A stretch of DNA of 64,000 nt, taken from the NCBI GenBank assembly GCA_028023455.1, contig JAQFVV010012405.1:3103149-3167148 (forward strand), in the 5' to 3' direction. This DNA comes from Epiperipatus broadwayi. Lineage: Eukaryota > Onychophora > Udeonychophora > Euonychophora > Peripatidae. Every line of letters starts with the position of its first letter. Positions within the stretch are counted from its first letter, which is position 1. Position numbers and translations under genes: made by a program. The notes under the pieces were generated by a model. It did no database searches. It had not been told where the DNA came from and saw nothing but the letters and a program-made list of their open reading frames with translations. This document shows positions 63,326-64,000 of this stretch, piece by piece.

Positions 63326-64000
63326 GAAAATTTTTCAGTTCATATAGCTATCCAATCTGGATAATAAATGCGTATCTTCTTTTATTAAAGAATTGGTCAG
63401 ATAGTGTTAATGCATTTACTATAAGAACGAAAATATAGTGGGATGTGGTCTTCACTAAGGTAAATGGAGGTTATTTTTTTACGCATAAATTATGAATTCT
63501 AATATCTAATAGAACATTTTGATCATTTTGTGTAGTATTTATACTTTTAATATCTATATTAAGCAATCATAAATTTCTTTTATATAAAAAAATATCTCAT
63601 TCTATTTCATGTAGAGTAGACTTTCAAAATAAGAGTTGTCTCCATCAATTGGTGGTCTTATTTTTACATTTATTTTTTTCATTAGTTAATATATTTTACA
63701 TTTTATGTTTTGGATATTTAATTCAAAAATAGTGAGTCTAAATAAATGATCTTATAAATAATGCAGTTTTAGACGAGACATATTTTTCAATTTTTTTTGC
63801 GTTTTTAAATGAAATGGAAAGTAGAAATTGTTTCTGTTATAACTGCTTTTTATTAATGATCTTATTATTTTATAATTTTTTTCAATTATCTGTCTTCATA
63901 ACAATAATAAATGATTTCGGAATTAATCATCTATAAATCTTAAAAATTAAATGAAGATTAAAAAGAGATTTCTTATTAAGTTATTTTGTGGTAACTTTTC
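63326..64000. other. AT-rich spacer to window end, no gene seen
   Basis: Nothing recognised. Confidence 0.6.

Overview
The window looks like nuclear DNA from an invertebrate animal. It is strongly A+T-rich by eye, with long homopolymers, (AT)n, (CA)n and AAT/CAA microsatellites, and no dense ORFs, operons or ribosome-binding sites. I found no intact host gene, exon series, rRNA, canonical tRNA or CRISPR array. All protein-coding signal that I can recognise comes from decayed transposable elements. Their mix (Penelope-like elements, an RTE-like LINE, a second LINE, a BED-finger hAT, pogo-like and foldback DNA elements, tRNA-derived SINEs) fits arthropods, molluscs or cnidarians. I cannot choose between these from the sequence alone.

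Layout. 1-7.8 kb: AT-rich spacer holding a near-perfect 73-bp hairpin (2.83-2.99 kb), a 3 x 208 bp diverged tandem repeat (3.3-3.8 kb) and a minus-strand relic of a Penelope-like GIY-YIG domain (5.45-5.68 kb). 7.87-9.03 kb: the best element in the window, a 5'-truncated Penelope-like element. Its last 190 bp are also present inverted at its front, it encodes the end of the reverse transcriptase plus a GIY-YIG endonuclease, and it has a 14-bp candidate target duplication. 9-24.7 kb: spacer with an exact 87-bp tandem duplication (12.06 kb), two copies of one SINE-like family (13.4 and 14.8 kb), several microsatellites and a 3 x 68 bp minisatellite (21.2 kb). 24.73-26.84 kb: a CpG-rich block with TGTAAC...GTTACA ends and GTAT flanks, best read as a solo LTR. 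26.8-36.7 kb: spacer with small duplications and a palindromic RFX X-box-like site.

36.71-38.40 kb: an internally deleted, stop-ridden hAT element, with degenerate terminal repeats and a 7/8-matched 8-bp target duplication, coding on the minus strand. 40.9-47.7 kb: two diverged copies of a ~1.5-kb dispersed repeat flanking an array of three ~0.4-kb repeats with an inverted end. 47.79-49.4 kb: two unrelated LINE 3' ends in the same orientation. 54.04-55.02 kb: a non-autonomous element with TIRs and TA flanks. 55.7-56.5 kb: three ~0.3-kb tandem repeats. 59.9-61.4 kb: a direct duplication followed by an 872-bp foldback with ~390-bp arms carrying the same SINE-like family as 13-15 kb. 63.2 kb: a tRNA-like SINE head.

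No genes here work together as a pathway. The window reads as an intergenic or large-intron landscape built by successive insertions and inverted or tandem duplication. The strongest candidate for something structurally unusual is the Penelope-like unit at 7.9-9.0 kb.
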